Origin: Erpobdella octoculata
Lineage: Eukaryota > Annelida > Clitellata > Hirudinida > Erpobdellidae
Assembly (NCBI GenBank): GCA_963978895.1
Contig: OZ022242.1
Coordinates: forward strand, 26,504,924-26,568,923
Direction of reading: 5' to 3'
Length of the DNA: 64,000 bases
Made by a program: the position numbers and the translations under genes. The notes under the pieces were generated by a model. That model ran no database searches and was not told the DNA's origin. It worked only from the letters and a program-made list of their open reading frames with translations. Within the stretch, counting starts at the first letter, position 1. The number at the start of each line of letters is the position of its first letter. Shown here piece after piece: positions 13,127-24,202 of the stretch.

Positions 13127-13530
13127 TGTCACGCCCGCGTTAAACGCAGCGTGCATGCCTAGCCCTATGTATATTTGAATTCCTAGCGTAGGTAGTGAGT
13201 AGGTAACGCGATAAGCTGTAAATTTGAATTGCATGTATTATTACGCTGTTGTTTGAATATTGTGAGCTGTAGCATGTAGATTCGAATATTTGCGAACTGG
13301 CCTTGACACTTATATATAAGGCGGCTTGGACTTTTTGTTTTTAGTTTAGCGCCTGTTTCACGTAGGGTGAGGACCTGTCGTGCTCTTCGATAATTTATTT
13401 CGTAATTTTGGGCTTATTTCGATATTAAAATAACTAGTAGTCAACAAGAAAGTGTTTGGCTTTGTTTTAGTAGTTAATCGATCGAAGTTTCTCCAGCAGT
13501 AGCGACTTTCGCAAAGGCGGAGTCGTCACA
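13127..13530 (+). mobile_element. Solo LTR of an unrelated LTR retrotransposon
   Basis: 404 bp, starts TGTCACGCCCGCG and ends GTCGTCACA. The 5-bp target duplication AGGGT is at 13122-13126 and 13531-13535. A TATATATAAGG box lies at about 13310-13320, which sets the strand. No internal region is present, so it was left by LTR-LTR recombination. It splits the RT/INT spacer of the Gmr1-like element. Confidence 0.85.
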
Positions 13531-13559
13531 AGGGTGATTTGACAACTGATATGATACCC

Positions 13560-15067
13560 GGGCCTTGCCACTGTTTATATAACTTAGCTTCCCCTTTATT
13601 ACTTGATAAAATAAGTACTTGGTTCCCCACCATATACTTACGGTCGGTACTACGGGTGTTTTAATGACGTACGTTCCCAGTCCCCATGTAGTTTTGCAAA
13701 CCTATTAGCTATTTCTAGATTGCGTCTAAGAGTTTTCAAATATAATTTTGGCTTAACACCTATACTAAACGGCGCTTTATTGGGAATTAGCCAAGAATCC
13801 TCTAAACTACTCAAAGGGCCTCGTGGGATCATCCCATAAACTAAGGTGTAAGGACTTATATGTGTCGTAGATGAGGGTTTTTCCCTTAGACTCCAAAGCA
13901 CAAAAGGAAGCAAGCGATACCATTCTGCGTTACCTGGCTTGTGAAATTTGTATCGCAGTCTGTGCTAATTACTCTGGGGACTGAAAAGGTCATAAAAACC
14001 TGTAGCAAAATGTCACATACAACCTTAGCTCTTAGTGACTGAAGAGGAAGGGCCATAGGCCAGCAAGAAAAAAGATCTATTAAAACTAAGGCATAATTAT
14101 ACTTTTGTTTTTTGACCACTGGATCTCTTTCAGGTAAGATCGGACCTATACAATCCATCACCAGGTGTGTAAATGGCAATTCATCCCCCCGAGGTATAGG
14201 ACTAATCGGTACCCTGTCCTTTTTTCTCAAGGGTGCTCGAAGTTGGCAGATATTGCAAGAGTTACAATATTCCCTTATGATGTTTTCCATATTTGAGAAC
14301 CAATAATTTAATTTAATTCTCTGCAATGTGGAACCCGTAGCCATATGACCTGCGTTGGGTGCGTCATGACCCATTTCTAGCACCAGAAGAATTCTCTTCA
14401 AAGGCAAACATAACTGTTCAATTCGGTGCCCCCATATGTTCTCATAGTGCCATAAAAGGTCCTGGTTGACTCGAAAATTTCTTTTGTTTTTTTTTGCCAG
14501 CTTCCAATATGAATCCCATGAGAGACATTCTTTCTGTTCCTCCGCAAAAGTGAGCGCATCTGCATGGTGAGTTATGAGGGGTGGAGGTGTTTTCTTCTGA
14601 TTATGATCGGATGTGGATGAGACCGAAAGATCTATGGGAACAGCTTTGCTCTCGATTTGCACCTCGGGGACTATTTCTTCTGTAACTCCCGCTACACAAA
14701 CTGCTGTAAGTGAATCAAGAACTGGCTGCTCGGTCATCACTTCGACTCCTTTCGTCTCTAGGTCGGAGTTCACCTCATCAAATGAGCTTTCAAAGGAAGA
14801 TTTCGTTTTTATATCAGACGCCAAAGTTGGGGTAGGCAGGCTATATAAGGCAATAGTCTGTATTAATTCTGCTACCCTAGGGGTTATGATTGCTTTTTCA
14901 TGTAAGTGGGGGACAACTGCAAACCATTCCAAAATTTCAGGAGCTATATTGGTAGTATTGTGATCTACTGCTCCTAAAATAACAGGTGCTTGCACAACAT
15001 CCACCAGCTGTGGCTGGCCACTTAACCCACATAACTTAAATTTTCTCGGCAAACCCAATTTCAAGAA
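13560..15067 (-). pseudogene. Gmr1-like integrase with C-terminal part of the protease region
   Basis: The minus strand begins with GLPRKFKLCGLSGQPQLVD (end of the retropepsin domain). An unassigned Ser/Glu-rich linker follows, then the integrase HHCC finger (GHDAPNAGHMATG, NSCNICQLRAPLRK) and core (LVMDCIGPI with the first catalytic Asp, ISTDCDTNFTSQ with the second). Right after TSQVTQ a deletion of roughly 50-60 codons and a frameshift near 13900 join it to EWYRLLPFVLWSLREKP and SPYTLVYGMIPRGPL, so the catalytic Glu is lost. It lies between protease and RT. Confidence 0.87.
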
Positions 15068-15236
15068 TTTTTTTTTTTACAATAGTTTAAAGTCCTTTAC
15101 ACAAAGTGTTTTAAAACTGAAACTGCTGTGTCAGAAGCACCTAAGTACTTCTAGTCGTGGATCATAATTTGATCCTTTTAACTTTTCCCTTCTCCTTTCT
15201 CCAGGCTTGGGACTGGCTTGCAAAAGCAAGGTGGAG
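15068..15236 (-). mobile_element. SINE, same family as 4490-4682
   Basis: Minus-strand copy: starts CTCCACCTTGCTTTTGC, contains AGCCAGTCCCAAGCCTGGAG, ends in poly-A (T run at 15068-15078). Imperfect target duplication TCCTTGAA/TTCTTGAA. It interrupts the protease reading frame of the Gmr1-like element. Confidence 0.85.
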
Positions 15237-15550
15237 TTGTTCAAGGATCTAACCAAATCTGCCCTTATACAGCAGATTTCCGCTCCACTATCTATTAAGA
15301 CAACCACAGGTGGGAGATTACTTATTTTTATTTTCATAAATGACCTATCATAAAATTTAATAGGGTTATGAAGTACATCATTTCCCGGACATGATGGATG
15401 AGAAGGTTCGTTACCATTACTACAACAATTGATATAGGCCGATGGTGCGACCTCCGAAACCTCTCGTTTTGGACAGTTTTTCCTTACATGGCCTGGCGAA
15501 TTACAGCCAAAACAACGGACAGATCTTAAATCGACCTGACGGTTAATTAA
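15237..15550 (-). pseudogene. Gmr1-like nucleocapsid zinc knuckle and protease active site
   Basis: Minus strand: CFGCNSPGHVRKNC is a CX2CX4HX4C gag knuckle (about 15475-15520). It is followed by VVVLIDSGAEICCI, a retropepsin active site with the DSG triad. The hAT insertion at 15551-24194 separates this from the rest of gag, and the SINE truncates the protease. Confidence 0.88.
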
Positions 15551-15829
15551 CAGTGTTGGGTAAAATCATTTTTGAAATGATTTGAAATCAAAATCAAAAT
15601 CGTCAAGAAAAATATGATTTCAAATCAAAATCATTAATTACAAAATGATTTCAAATCAAAATCACTTTTAAAAATGATTTCAAATCATCAAATCAAAATC
15701 TTTTTTTTTTTAAATTATTATTACACGGTATGGTTTAATTTAACATAATTTTGTCTATAAAATTATTTTTTAACACAATTTGATTTAAAATCACTTAAAC
15801 AATGAAATGTGACTAAAGTTTATTCATCT

Positions 15830-16357
15830 TCAAAAGCAACAATTTCTCAAATATTGAATCAGTCAAACTATTTCTTCTGTGAGTTTCAATTAAACCGGCG
15901 GAACTGAACAGTCTTTCGACAGGAGCTGACGAAGGCAGTGTTGTATTATATCGTATGAACACTTTTTTAATCAATTCATATGAACTAAAAATGGCAAAAG
16001 TGCTGTCAAGATCCTATAAATAGTTCATCATTTTTATCTTAATGTTGTAGACATTGTTAGAGGTACCGATGGTCTGTGAAGAACACTGGTCATCATAGTA
16101 GCCGTAGTCATTATCAATTCGTTCCAAGCTTTGACTTTTGAGTCCATCAGCAGTAGCTGACACAGACCTATATGACGCTCATCCTTTAAATATTAAAATC
16201 AACAAAATTCAACTGCATTTGAGTTTTCGGCATATTAAGATAGCAACGTATTTGATTTAATAATTGTTCGGTAGGAAAGTACGGTTTTACCGTATCTATT
16301 ATAGTATAATTATAGCACGTTGCCTTCAAATGACGAAGAAAATTTTGATCCTGAAAT
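15830..16357 (-). pseudogene. hAT transposase C-terminus
   Basis: The minus strand reads KKVFIRYNTTLPSSAPVERL followed by FSSAGLIETHRRNSLTDSIF: the hAT dimerisation region with the PSSAPVERLFS motif. Upstream, shifted frames (for example DQNFLRHLKATCYNYTIIDT) are probably earlier transposase segments cut off by the MITE at 16358. The catalytic core is missing. Confidence 0.75.
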
Positions 16358-16818
16358 TGACTTAGCAGGTGAATGAAGTTAGCAACGAAGCGGGAAACGA
16401 TGTCTATTTTCACTCCAAATCGCCACAAATTAATTGAATAAAAAATAAACTAAAATTGTCCGCCTTTTCAAACAAATGTTTTCTTTTAGAGAAATATCAG
16501 CTTGATTAAACAGTGCAAAAACTATTTTGAAATATTTATTGACACTTTGTGAAAAATGCTTTCCACGACTTGACCTTACAAATATGTTACCGACACAGCC
16601 AATCAGAAACAAATTAATCAAAAACTAAATAAAATTATCCGCCCCTTCAAACAAATGTATTCTTATAGATAATTTAACGTAGAATTCAAATATCTAATTA
16701 CATTTTACACTTTCCTAGTGACAAATAATAATAAACGTCATTTACAGAAATGCTTCCGCTTTCAATCGATCCGAATCGCCACAAATTAATTAAACAAAAA
16801 ATAAACTAAAATTGTCAG

Positions 16819-17002
16819 TGTTAGATCCATGGACATTAATTATTAAATTATTATTATATCTATGGACGCGGACATCATTGCGAGTTGGCGGCCATACTAT
16901 TATTATTATTTCAGTTCGAGTTCTGACTCGTATTAGTTGTTCGTTATTGGTAATAAAGTGTTGTAGGTACCTGCGTTGTTTTCTTATAATAAAGATATAA
17001 CA
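16819..17002 (+). repeat. 5' LTR of the RT-less element
   Basis: TGTTAGATCC start, ends TATAACA. Nearly identical to 19624-19808. Contains AATAAAG near its 3' end, a possible polyadenylation signal. Confidence 0.95.
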
Positions 17003-17018
17003 AATTGGCGACGAGGAA

Positions 17019-19616
17019 ATGGCAACTTCAGACTTCACAGCGTTAGTAAAGCAACTCTCGGACCAACAATTAGTCCTGATGAAGATGCTGGAGGCGATGC
17101 AAGGCAGGGACTCAACACGCACATCAAGCGATAATTTGTTTCAAAACGTTCTACAAAGGATGGACAAATTCACATACAACCCGGAGAAAACAAATTCTTT
17201 CGATTTGTGGTTTCGTCGTTTCAACGACCTCATCGACGACCAACAGCTAGACGAAAGAACAAAAACCAAAGTGCTGGTATCATTACTGGATGACGACTCA
17301 TACAAAACGTTCAACACGCACATCAGCCCACAAACTCCAAACGACCTCAGTTGGCAAGAAACAGTCACTACAATGAAAAATATATTTTCTCCTCAGAAGA
17401 GTCTTCTCAGAAAAAGGTTTGAGTGTTTTAGACAAATTTTCAACCCTAGTGATGATTTCAATTTTTTTGCTAATCTATTGAACGCAAACTGCGAAGAGGC
17501 GGAGGTAAACAAAATCACTGACGACACATTCAAATGTCTGGCTTTAGTTTTTGCGTTCCAAGCACCTGAACTAGCCGACTACCGAATGCGTTTCCTCCGA
17601 CGAATGGACGACAACGAATCAGTAACATTCAAAGAGCTGGTTCAAGATTATCATGCGTTAAAAACAGTAAAAGAAGATGCCAAACTTCTGGAACAGCCAA
17701 CAGTCATGCACCAAAACATCAGTGCCGTCAGGAGTCACAATCACCAACACAGTCGCTCATCTTTTAAACCATCACCACACAAGAAAAGTCCACCCAGCCC
17801 TTGCCCCATTTGCAACGGAAATCACTGGAAGAGTGATTGCCCAAGACAAACAACACAACAACAGCAGCATTGCTGGAAGAAATCGCACCGTCAGCACACG
17901 ATCTCCGCAGTAGCAAGTACACAAGAAAACACACAAAGGTTTGTTCGTGTCAAAATTGGAGACTACGATGCTCGTTTGCAACTGGACACTGGTGCTGACA
18001 TCACTTTGGTCTCCCGGCAAACATGGAAGAACCTCGGATGTCCACAACTCTCACCAGTCGAAGGCGAATATAAAGTTGCTAATGGTGAACCACTTCATAT
18101 TGACGGACAGTTTGCGACACCGTTTGCCATCATAGATGATGCACATAGAGTTTATCATGGACATGGCATCTGCCATGTCACAAACACCAACGATCTTCTC
18201 GGTTTCCCTTGGATTGAACATCTTCCAGAGTTCAAACTGTTTGCCAAGAAGTTCATGATCCAAACGGTTACAAATGAAGACAAAGTGATAGCTCAAATAA
18301 ACAAAGATGTCGATGCTTCATTCATAAAAACTATTAACGCACTTCCTGTTAGTCACCCAGAGATTTGCACAGCAACAACAAATGACGAGAAGCTACAACT
18401 CATCCACCAAAACTTACAAACAGGAAGCTGGCCAAAGAAACCTTCAAAACACATTTCCCAGTTGTGCACATTGAAATCTGAATTATCCATACAGAATGGA
18501 TGCATCATGTTCGGAGAAAGAATAGTTGTTCCTGACAGTTTACAAGAGCGCGTGTTACAGATGCTTCACAAAGGTCATCCAGGAATTTGTCGAATGAAAT
18601 CACTCGCAAGAGAACACGTGTATTGGCAAGGCATAAACAATGACATCGAAATGTTAGTAAGAAGATGCACCCAATGTCAAATGGCAGCAAAATGTCCAAG
18701 CCATGAAACTCCTTGCAACTGGACTCCAACAACCAAGCCATGGGAAAGACTGCATGTGGATTTTGCAGGACCAGTAGAAGGTAAGATGTATATGATCCTA
18801 GTAGATTCTTTTAGCAAATGGCCGGAGGTACTCGAAATGCAGAGCGCATCAACACAAGCAACAATACTGGAACTACAAAAGATCTTTTCCAGATTTGGCT
18901 ACCCTAAAACATTGGTTTCCGACAATGGCACTCAATTTACATCCACAAATTTTGAAGATTTCTGCAGAAAATATAACATTGTACACCTTCGATCTCCACC
19001 ATACCACCCTCAATCTAATGGCCAAGCAGAACGTTTCGTTGACACCTTCAAAAGGGCACTAAAGAAACTAAAAGGAGAAGAACCACCAGCAGAGGCTCTT
19101 CAAACTGTCCTGTTTACATATAGAACAACACCCTGTCCAGCAGCACCACAAGGTAAAGCACCAGCAGAAAATCTCTTGGGGTTCAAACCAAGAACAATTT
19201 TAGAACAGCTACACGCCCAAACAAATAAAGAAAAAGAGGCTGAGCCTCGGAAGAGTTTCCATAAAGATGAAACCGTGTATGTAAGGGATTTTCGTCCAAA
19301 TCGACCACCTTGGGTGCCAGGTAAAATTTTAAAGAGAGAGGGACGGGTCGTGTACCAAGTGTTGGTTGAAAACATCGTTTGCAAACGACACATAAATCAG
19401 ATACGCCCCAGGATAGAAAATCACAGCACACTTTTCGACACGTTTGATCTGCCATTTACGAAACAGATTAACAACCAGAAAATAGATACGCCAAGCACAA
19501 TGGTAGATCGAAACAATCACACGCTTCCGACAATGAGACCCAACAGACTTCGCAAACGACCAAAGAGGCTCATCATGGATACAAGAGTAAAGAAGTATCA
19601 TCTAAGTCCTAACTGA
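17019..19616 (+). CDS. Gag-protease-integrase polyprotein (865 aa), RT/RNase H absent
   Basis: One intact ORF starting 16 bases after the 5' LTR (ATGGCAACTTC) and ending 7 bases before the 3' LTR. Domains: gag capsid region ~55-240 (NSFDLWFRRFNDLI); zinc knuckle ~261-273 (CPICNGNHWKSDC, CX2CX3HX4C); retropepsin ~310-410 with LDTGADITLVS at ~321; integrase HHCC ~515-555 (HKGHPGICRMKS, CTQCQMA); integrase core with Asp at ~579 (LHVDFAGP), Asp at ~634 (VSDNGTQF) and Glu at ~670 (SNGQAERF). Between protease (~425) and the integrase linker (~455) a normal gypsy element has ~600 residues of RT and RNase H. Here they are gone with the frame kept. It must borrow RT from another element to move. Could be a non-autonomous family or a single deletion. 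Confidence 0.93.
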   Translation: MATSDFTALVKQLSDQQLVLMKMLEAMQGRDSTRTSSDNLFQNVLQRMDKFTYNPEKTNSFDLWFRRFNDLIDDQQLDERTKTKVLVSLLDDDSYKTFNTHISPQTPNDLSWQETVTTMKNIFSPQKSLLRKRFECFRQIFNPSDDFNFFANLLNANCEEAEVNKITDDTFKCLALVFAFQAPELADYRMRFLRRMDDNESVTFKELVQDYHALKTVKEDAKLLEQPTVMHQNISAVRSHNHQHSRSSFKPSPHKKSPPSPCPICNGNHWKSDCPRQTTQQQQHCWKKSHRQHTISAVASTQENTQRFVRVKIGDYDARLQLDTGADITLVSRQTWKNLGCPQLSPVEGEYKVANGEPLHIDGQFATPFAIIDDAHRVYHGHGICHVTNTNDLLGFPWIEHLPEFKLFAKKFMIQTVTNEDKVIAQINKDVDASFIKTINALPVSHPEICTATTNDEKLQLIHQNLQTGSWPKKPSKHISQLCTLKSELSIQNGCIMFGERIVVPDSLQERVLQMLHKGHPGICRMKSLAREHVYWQGINNDIEMLVRRCTQCQMAAKCPSHETPCNWTPTTKPWERLHVDFAGPVEGKMYMILVDSFSKWPEVLEMQSASTQATILELQKIFSRFGYPKTLVSDNGTQFTSTNFEDFCRKYNIVHLRSPPYHPQSNGQAERFVDTFKRALKKLKGEEPPAEALQTVLFTYRTTPCPAAPQGKAPAENLLGFKPRTILEQLHAQTNKEKEAEPRKSFHKDETVYVRDFRPNRPPWVPGKILKREGRVVYQVLVENIVCKRHINQIRPRIENHSTLFDTFDLPFTKQINNQKIDTPSTMVDRNNHTLPTMRPNRLRKRPKRLIMDTRVKKYHLSPN

Positions 19617-19623
19617 AGGGAGG

Positions 19624-19808
19624 TGTTAGATCCATGGACATTAATTATTAAATTATTATTATATCTATGGACGCGGACATCATTGCGAGTTGGCGGCCAT
19701 ACTATTATTATATTTTTCCGTTCGAGTTCTGACTCGTATTAGTTGTTCGTTATTGGTAATAATGTGTTGTAGGTACCTGCGTTGTTTTCTTATAATAAAG
19801 ATATAACA
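19624..19808 (+). repeat. 3' LTR of the RT-less element
   Basis: Direct repeat of 16819-17002, immediately after the purine tract, followed by the duplicated GTCAG. Confidence 0.95.
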
Positions 19809-20490
19809 GTCAGCCCCTTCAAACAACTGTTTTCTTGTAGAGAAATATAAGCTTGATTGAACAGTGCAAAAACTATTTTGAAATATTTATTGACACTTTG
19901 TGAAAAATGCTTTCCACGACTTGACCTTACAAATATGTTACCGACACAGCCAATCAGAAACAAATTAATCAAAAACTAAATAAAATTATCCGCCCCTTCA
20001 AACAAATGTATTCTTATAGATAATTTAACGTAGAATTCAAATATCTAATTACATTTTACACTTTCCTAGTGACAAATAATAATAAACGTCATTTACAGAA
20101 ATGCTTCCGCTTTCAATCGATCCGAATCGCCACAAATTAATTAAACAAAAAATAAACTAAAATTGTCAGCCTCTTCAAACAACTGTTTTCTTGTATAGAA
20201 ATATAAGCTTGATTGAACAGTGCAAAAATTATTTTAAAATATTCATTGACACTTTGTGAAAAATGCCTTCCACGACTTGACCTTACAAATATGTTACCGA
20301 CACAGCCAATCAGAAAAAAATTAATCAAAAAAATAATAAAATTATCCGCCTCTTTAAACAAATGTATTCTTATAGCAAATTTAACGTAGAACTCAAATAT
20401 CTAATTACATTTTACACTTTCCTAGTGACAAATAATAATTGCCGAAAATCGTTGCCCGAAGCGTTGCTAACTTCCTGGAGCTGACTTAGC

Positions 20491-20693
20491 GGTCTTAGCG
20501 CAATTAACACACTTAGCAACCACTCTGTCACCTTTCCCGCTAGTTATTTAAAAAAAATTACCATCAAGTAACGAAGGCAAATTACACATTCTTACGCAAT
20601 TCAAATCGCAATCTATACTATCTGCCATGTTGTTAAAAACTATTTGCATAAGTTACCGCTCAAAGCGATTGTTGACTTGGCATAGAAATTATT
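20491..20693. other. Residual hAT element 1 sequence
   Basis: AT-rich non-coding sequence between the MITE and the unclassified element. No ORF or motif recognised. Confidence 0.4.
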
Positions 20694-23600
20694 CTAGGAG
20701 AATTAAAAAAAAGCTGGCATAATTGGAAGCAAAGCAGTTAGATATTTTGTTTTGTAGGTATATGTGTTAGCAACAATTAGTTAAAAATCCACCCTTCCAA
20801 CTCATCGTATAAAAAAATTACAGACGATTTTCAAAATCGGCCTTAAAATCGGTAAAATAATTGAATATGCCAGCTCTTTTAATCCAATTAAATGAAAATA
20901 ACTACAGTTTAAGCTGAATGCTTTATTGTTACTTATTGCATGATATACAAACATTAATAATTATCAATAAAAATAAAAAAAAATACAAATAAACTGATTT
21001 ATGGAGCCGTTTTTCCCTAAAATATACAATATATCAGCTCTTAAAATCCATTTACATAAAAATAACTCAATCTATAGATGAAAACTACCTAATGCAAAAT
21101 ATACATAAGTTAAAATTTGTCTCGCAACATTATATACGGATACAAATAAACTACTGTATTATGCCGTTTTTGACTAAATGTGCAAAAAAACTAAGATTAT
21201 TATGAAAATTGCTTGTTACATACTATTTAATATACACATATTAAAAAGCATACATATAAATCCATAAATAATTTCCAATTTCAACATACAATAAAAAAAA
21301 CAAACAGAAAAACAACAAAAACACCTAAAAATAACAATTTCTTTATTTCCCGCCCTGTGTCCTCTGTCTGTGTGCCTATATCCTTTTTTTTGGTTATATA
21401 AAGTTTGTATGGTAGGTCCAGTAGTACAATTTCTTTAAAATAATGAATAAGAATTTCAGTTAGACCACTGTAAATAAAGCCTCACGTTAAATTTGCATCC
21501 CGATCGGAGACGCTCAGATCATCAATATCAAAGTATATTTACTTATATATAATATAATTAGTCAAAAACTCCATTTTCAATATTGATTCCAAAAGCAAAG
21601 CAAACAAAGCTGACTCTACTAAAAAGTGGCAGCGTAGTGCTCTAGCAACTGCCTTCCCTGTCATCATGTGAGTTATGGCTATGGGTCCATAACAGCACTG
21701 CAGCGCTTCTGTCAAACCTGAGCCAGCCATGACATGACCAATGCTGCCCAAATAATTCATCAAGACATGAAACCCACCTAGACGACATACTATGTTCAGT
21801 TTGGATGAATGCACAATATCAACAGCCTTTAACCACAGCGGCTGGTCGAAAGTCACACAAGCCGTTGGAATGTTGAGCTTTTGAGCCTGGTGTTCTATGA
21901 AAGTTAACGTGGAAAAAATACAAGACATGTCATTAGGGTTCAAATCAATAATCGGAAGCATCCTTATGTCTGATGATGATCTGAAATCTCCGTCAGGTTT
22001 ACAAGCATGTTCCATAAAGCTGGACCAATTTGGCCTTTGCTGATCTTCATCTAAGCACAAGATACCAATTTTCCAGGCAAGTTCCAATTTTAAAGAAGGA
22101 GGCAACACAGAAGGAAAATTTAAGTGAGAAATGGGCTTGAAAGACATCAATGATAATGATGACTTGTCGGGGAATGTGTATCCCAATATAGGAATACCTC
22201 GGTTTTTCACAACACAACTGAATTTTAGGCGTGACAATCGAGGTACAGCTAATTCAGCATAGTGTCCTGACCCTAATCGATTACACGGAGTAGACATTGA
22301 TATGATGCCCATACCGTGAAAGGTACCACTTCCATCTAAAGTGATAATGTTGTGGTCTAGATTATCACCAGACCATTGCGTAAAACATTGAGGAAAAGAC
22401 TGAGGAGTATCAGGGGAGTCATTCTGAACCACTGATTGTTTAAAAAGTTTAACTTCATCATATGAAATTGAAAATTCCAACCGTGACAGCAAATCAAGCA
22501 GCCATCTAGATCCAAAGGCGTGATCTAAACTAACTCCAACGCCAAACAAAATTGGAGAGATAAGAGATCTTTGTCTTGCCCCCTGCACAATAGAATGACA
22601 TATGGAAACTTGTTTCATTTCATTACAAACAATATTTTCAATTAAGATTTTCAACAAAGTAGGAATCCACCTTTTGGCATCTTCAATATTTGAGAAAGCC
22701 TGGATACGTTTCATTTGAGGACATTTCCCTTATTTGAGCTCTTATCAATTTTGCTGCTGCCACTATGATACGTTCACTCTCATCTTCTATGCTACTCTTT
22801 TTTCAGCATACCATTGGTTAGTTATAATGTGAGATGCCTTACAAAAGCTAATAACATTTTTCCAACCACAAATTTCGGCAAAAAATATGTGCTCAGCGTA
22901 GCGTTCTTCCAGCTTTCGTTTTATATGTTTTAATGAATACACTTCACCATCTTCCGATAATTCTTGCATTTTAATTTGTATTTCAGCTATCGTATAAATT
23001 CCTTGATCTTCTTCTTATAACCATTCACACAGTTTTTCAAAAGTAATTAACATGTCGTTATCTGGATGTCGACCTGGATGGTTTCGGCCAGCGGTATTAT
23101 CTCCGACATGTAATGATCTACATTTTAGGAACACAGAAAGACACACTCTGTGGTAACGAGCTTCTTCAGCTGGTAAGTCATTATATGAATTTAACCTACC
23201 AAGAACTTATACACTCCATGCATCATTTCTTTTGTGGCAAGTTTCAATTATAGTTTCTCTGAATTTCAATGTCATCACAGTACTTGATTCTTCTTTCAAA
23301 TGTTTTCTACTTTCTCCAAAAACTATTTTTCCACACAAAAAACAATGTTGCTTCCAATTGAAAGTGTCGACAGACGATCGTAATAATTTACACTTAAAAT
23401 TCTCTTGATCAACACCAACACCTTCTGCATGCTGCTCATTCTTTCGTTGCAATTGATCAAAACTTCTTTTGTTAGTGTAGTCTCTCCGGCAATGATCATG
23501 AACATTAGCTACATTTGGTTTATTTAACTGTTAAATTTTAACAGATACTCTGTTAACTGTTCATCACCACGTAAAACGCTGAATTGACATAACGTTTCAA

Positions 23601-23992
23601 TACCTTTAACACCTAGTGTCTAGTGTAACCATCTTGACTGTATCACAGACGTTGTCGGAACGGAATTCAGTTCGACAAATTAAACATACCATTTAATTTA
23701 GTTCACCCATTTCGAAAAAGAACAATAAAAACTCCAAAAAATAGATATTTTACAAAATCCTAACTTAGAAATTCGATGCTTGACGGCAATTTACGAAAAT
23801 ACTAACTTATCGCTCACTACGGCACTACGGTAAATCTCTTTCAAAAAAGCGTCAAAAAACCAATTTCCGAAACGACGATTTCAACCGATTTTTGCAGGAA
23901 GAATCATAAACGTATTACAAACAAAATATCCAAAAATCAGCTTGATGCAAATTTTGTCTAGGTACAACAAGGAAATATTTTAATTCTCCTGG
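20694..23992 (-). mobile_element. Unclassified inverted-repeat element carrying a large unknown protein gene
   Basis: Imperfect 15-bp ends: CTAGGAGAATTAAAA at 20694 and, inward from the right, CCAGGAGAATTAAAA at 23992. No clear target duplication was found. The left ~840 bp is non-coding AT-rich DNA and the right ~490 bp likewise. The minus-strand gene at 21539-23505 lies between. It sits inside hAT element 1. The boundaries are my proposal from the inverted repeat only. Confidence 0.5.
21539..23505 (-). pseudogene. Large unknown protein (CxxC zinc motif, GTFHGMG and LGGFHVLMN blocks), broken
   Basis: I do not recognise a named family. Minus strand, in order: QHCFLCGKIVFGESRKHLK (possible zinc finger, ~23290-23350); a stop; DLPAEEARYHRVCLSVFLKC (~23110-23190); a stop; a helical Lys/Glu-rich stretch (22787-22969); a frameshift near 22720; then a 391-residue open frame (21539-22714) with FGVGVSLDHAFGSRWLLDLL, GDNLDHNIITLDGSGTFHGM, ACVTFDQPLWLKAVDIV and CRLGGFHVLMNYLGSIGHVM. 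Conserved-looking Asp (DNLDHN, TFDQP) and Glu (SGLTEALQ) could form a DDE-type site, which is speculative. From memory, similar multi-copy proteins occur in cnidarians and molluscs. At least two stops and one frameshift make this copy dead. Confidence 0.6.
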
Positions 23993-24202
23993 ACTAAAAT
24001 AGCAGCATAGAAAAATTATGGTATGATTTTGATTTTAGAATATTAAAATAAAATCGAAAATCGTCAAAAAATGATTTCAAATCAAAATCATAATTAAACT
24101 TTTCAAAATGATTTCAAATCAAAAATCAAAAATCAATATTTTGATTTGAAATCGTGATTTGAAATCATTTGATTTGAAATCCTACCCAACACTGTTAATT
24201 AA

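Larger units (their letters stand above)
16819..19808 (+). mobile_element. Short LTR retrotransposon without RT/RNase H
   Basis: LTRs at 16819-17002 (184 bp) and 19624-19808 (185 bp), TGTTAGATCC to ATATAACA, differing at only a handful of positions clustered in one T-rich stretch plus one later base. Target duplication GTCAG (16814-16818, 19809-19813). After the 5' LTR comes AATTGGCGACGAGG (primer-binding region). Before the 3' LTR is the purine tract GAAGGGAGG. Total 2,990 bp with a single ORF. The similar LTRs suggest a recent insertion. Confidence 0.95.
16367..20481. mobile_element. Mutator-like MITE, copy 1, carrying an LTR element
   Basis: Ends AGGTGAATGAAGTTAGCAAC and, inward from the right, GCTCCAGGAAGTTAGCAACG. 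The flanking repeat TGACTTAGC (16358-16366 and 20482-20490) is 9 bp. Without the LTR element it is about 1.1 kb and consists of ~350-bp tandem units (word CAGCCAATCAGAAACAAATT recurs). Open frames reading INLFLIGCVGNIFVRSSRG are repeat artefacts. Two related copies lie at 51259 and 52051. Confidence 0.82.
15551..24194 (-). mobile_element. hAT element 1, carrier of further insertions
   Basis: Ends CAGTGTTGGGTAAAATC and, inward from the right, CAGTGTTGGGTAGGATTTC. The 8-bp target duplication TTAATTAA is at 15543-15550 and 24195-24202. Subterminal repeats of TGATTTCAAATCAAAATC occur at both ends. Inside, in order: a hAT transposase C-terminus (15830-16357), a Mutator-like MITE (16367-20481) carrying an LTR element, and an unclassified inverted-repeat element (20694-23992). 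Subtracting these leaves only ~1.2 kb of hAT sequence. Confidence 0.88.

Noticed and set aside
10621..15067. Two different gypsy elements (one giving RT, one giving integrase) instead of one Gmr1-like element
   Set aside because: Both parts are on one strand, inside one LTR pair with a 5-bp target duplication, and the gag is SCAN-like. An RT tree would settle it.
17941..18135. Separate gene antisense or overlapping the 865-codon ORF
   Set aside because: All such frames lie within the gag-protease-integrase ORF and have no domain of their own.
16430..20361. Repeated short ORF INLFLIGCVGNIFVRSSRG (also near 51678 and 52469)
   Set aside because: It follows the ~350-bp internal unit of a MITE and changes with it; no start signal or domain, so a repeat artefact.
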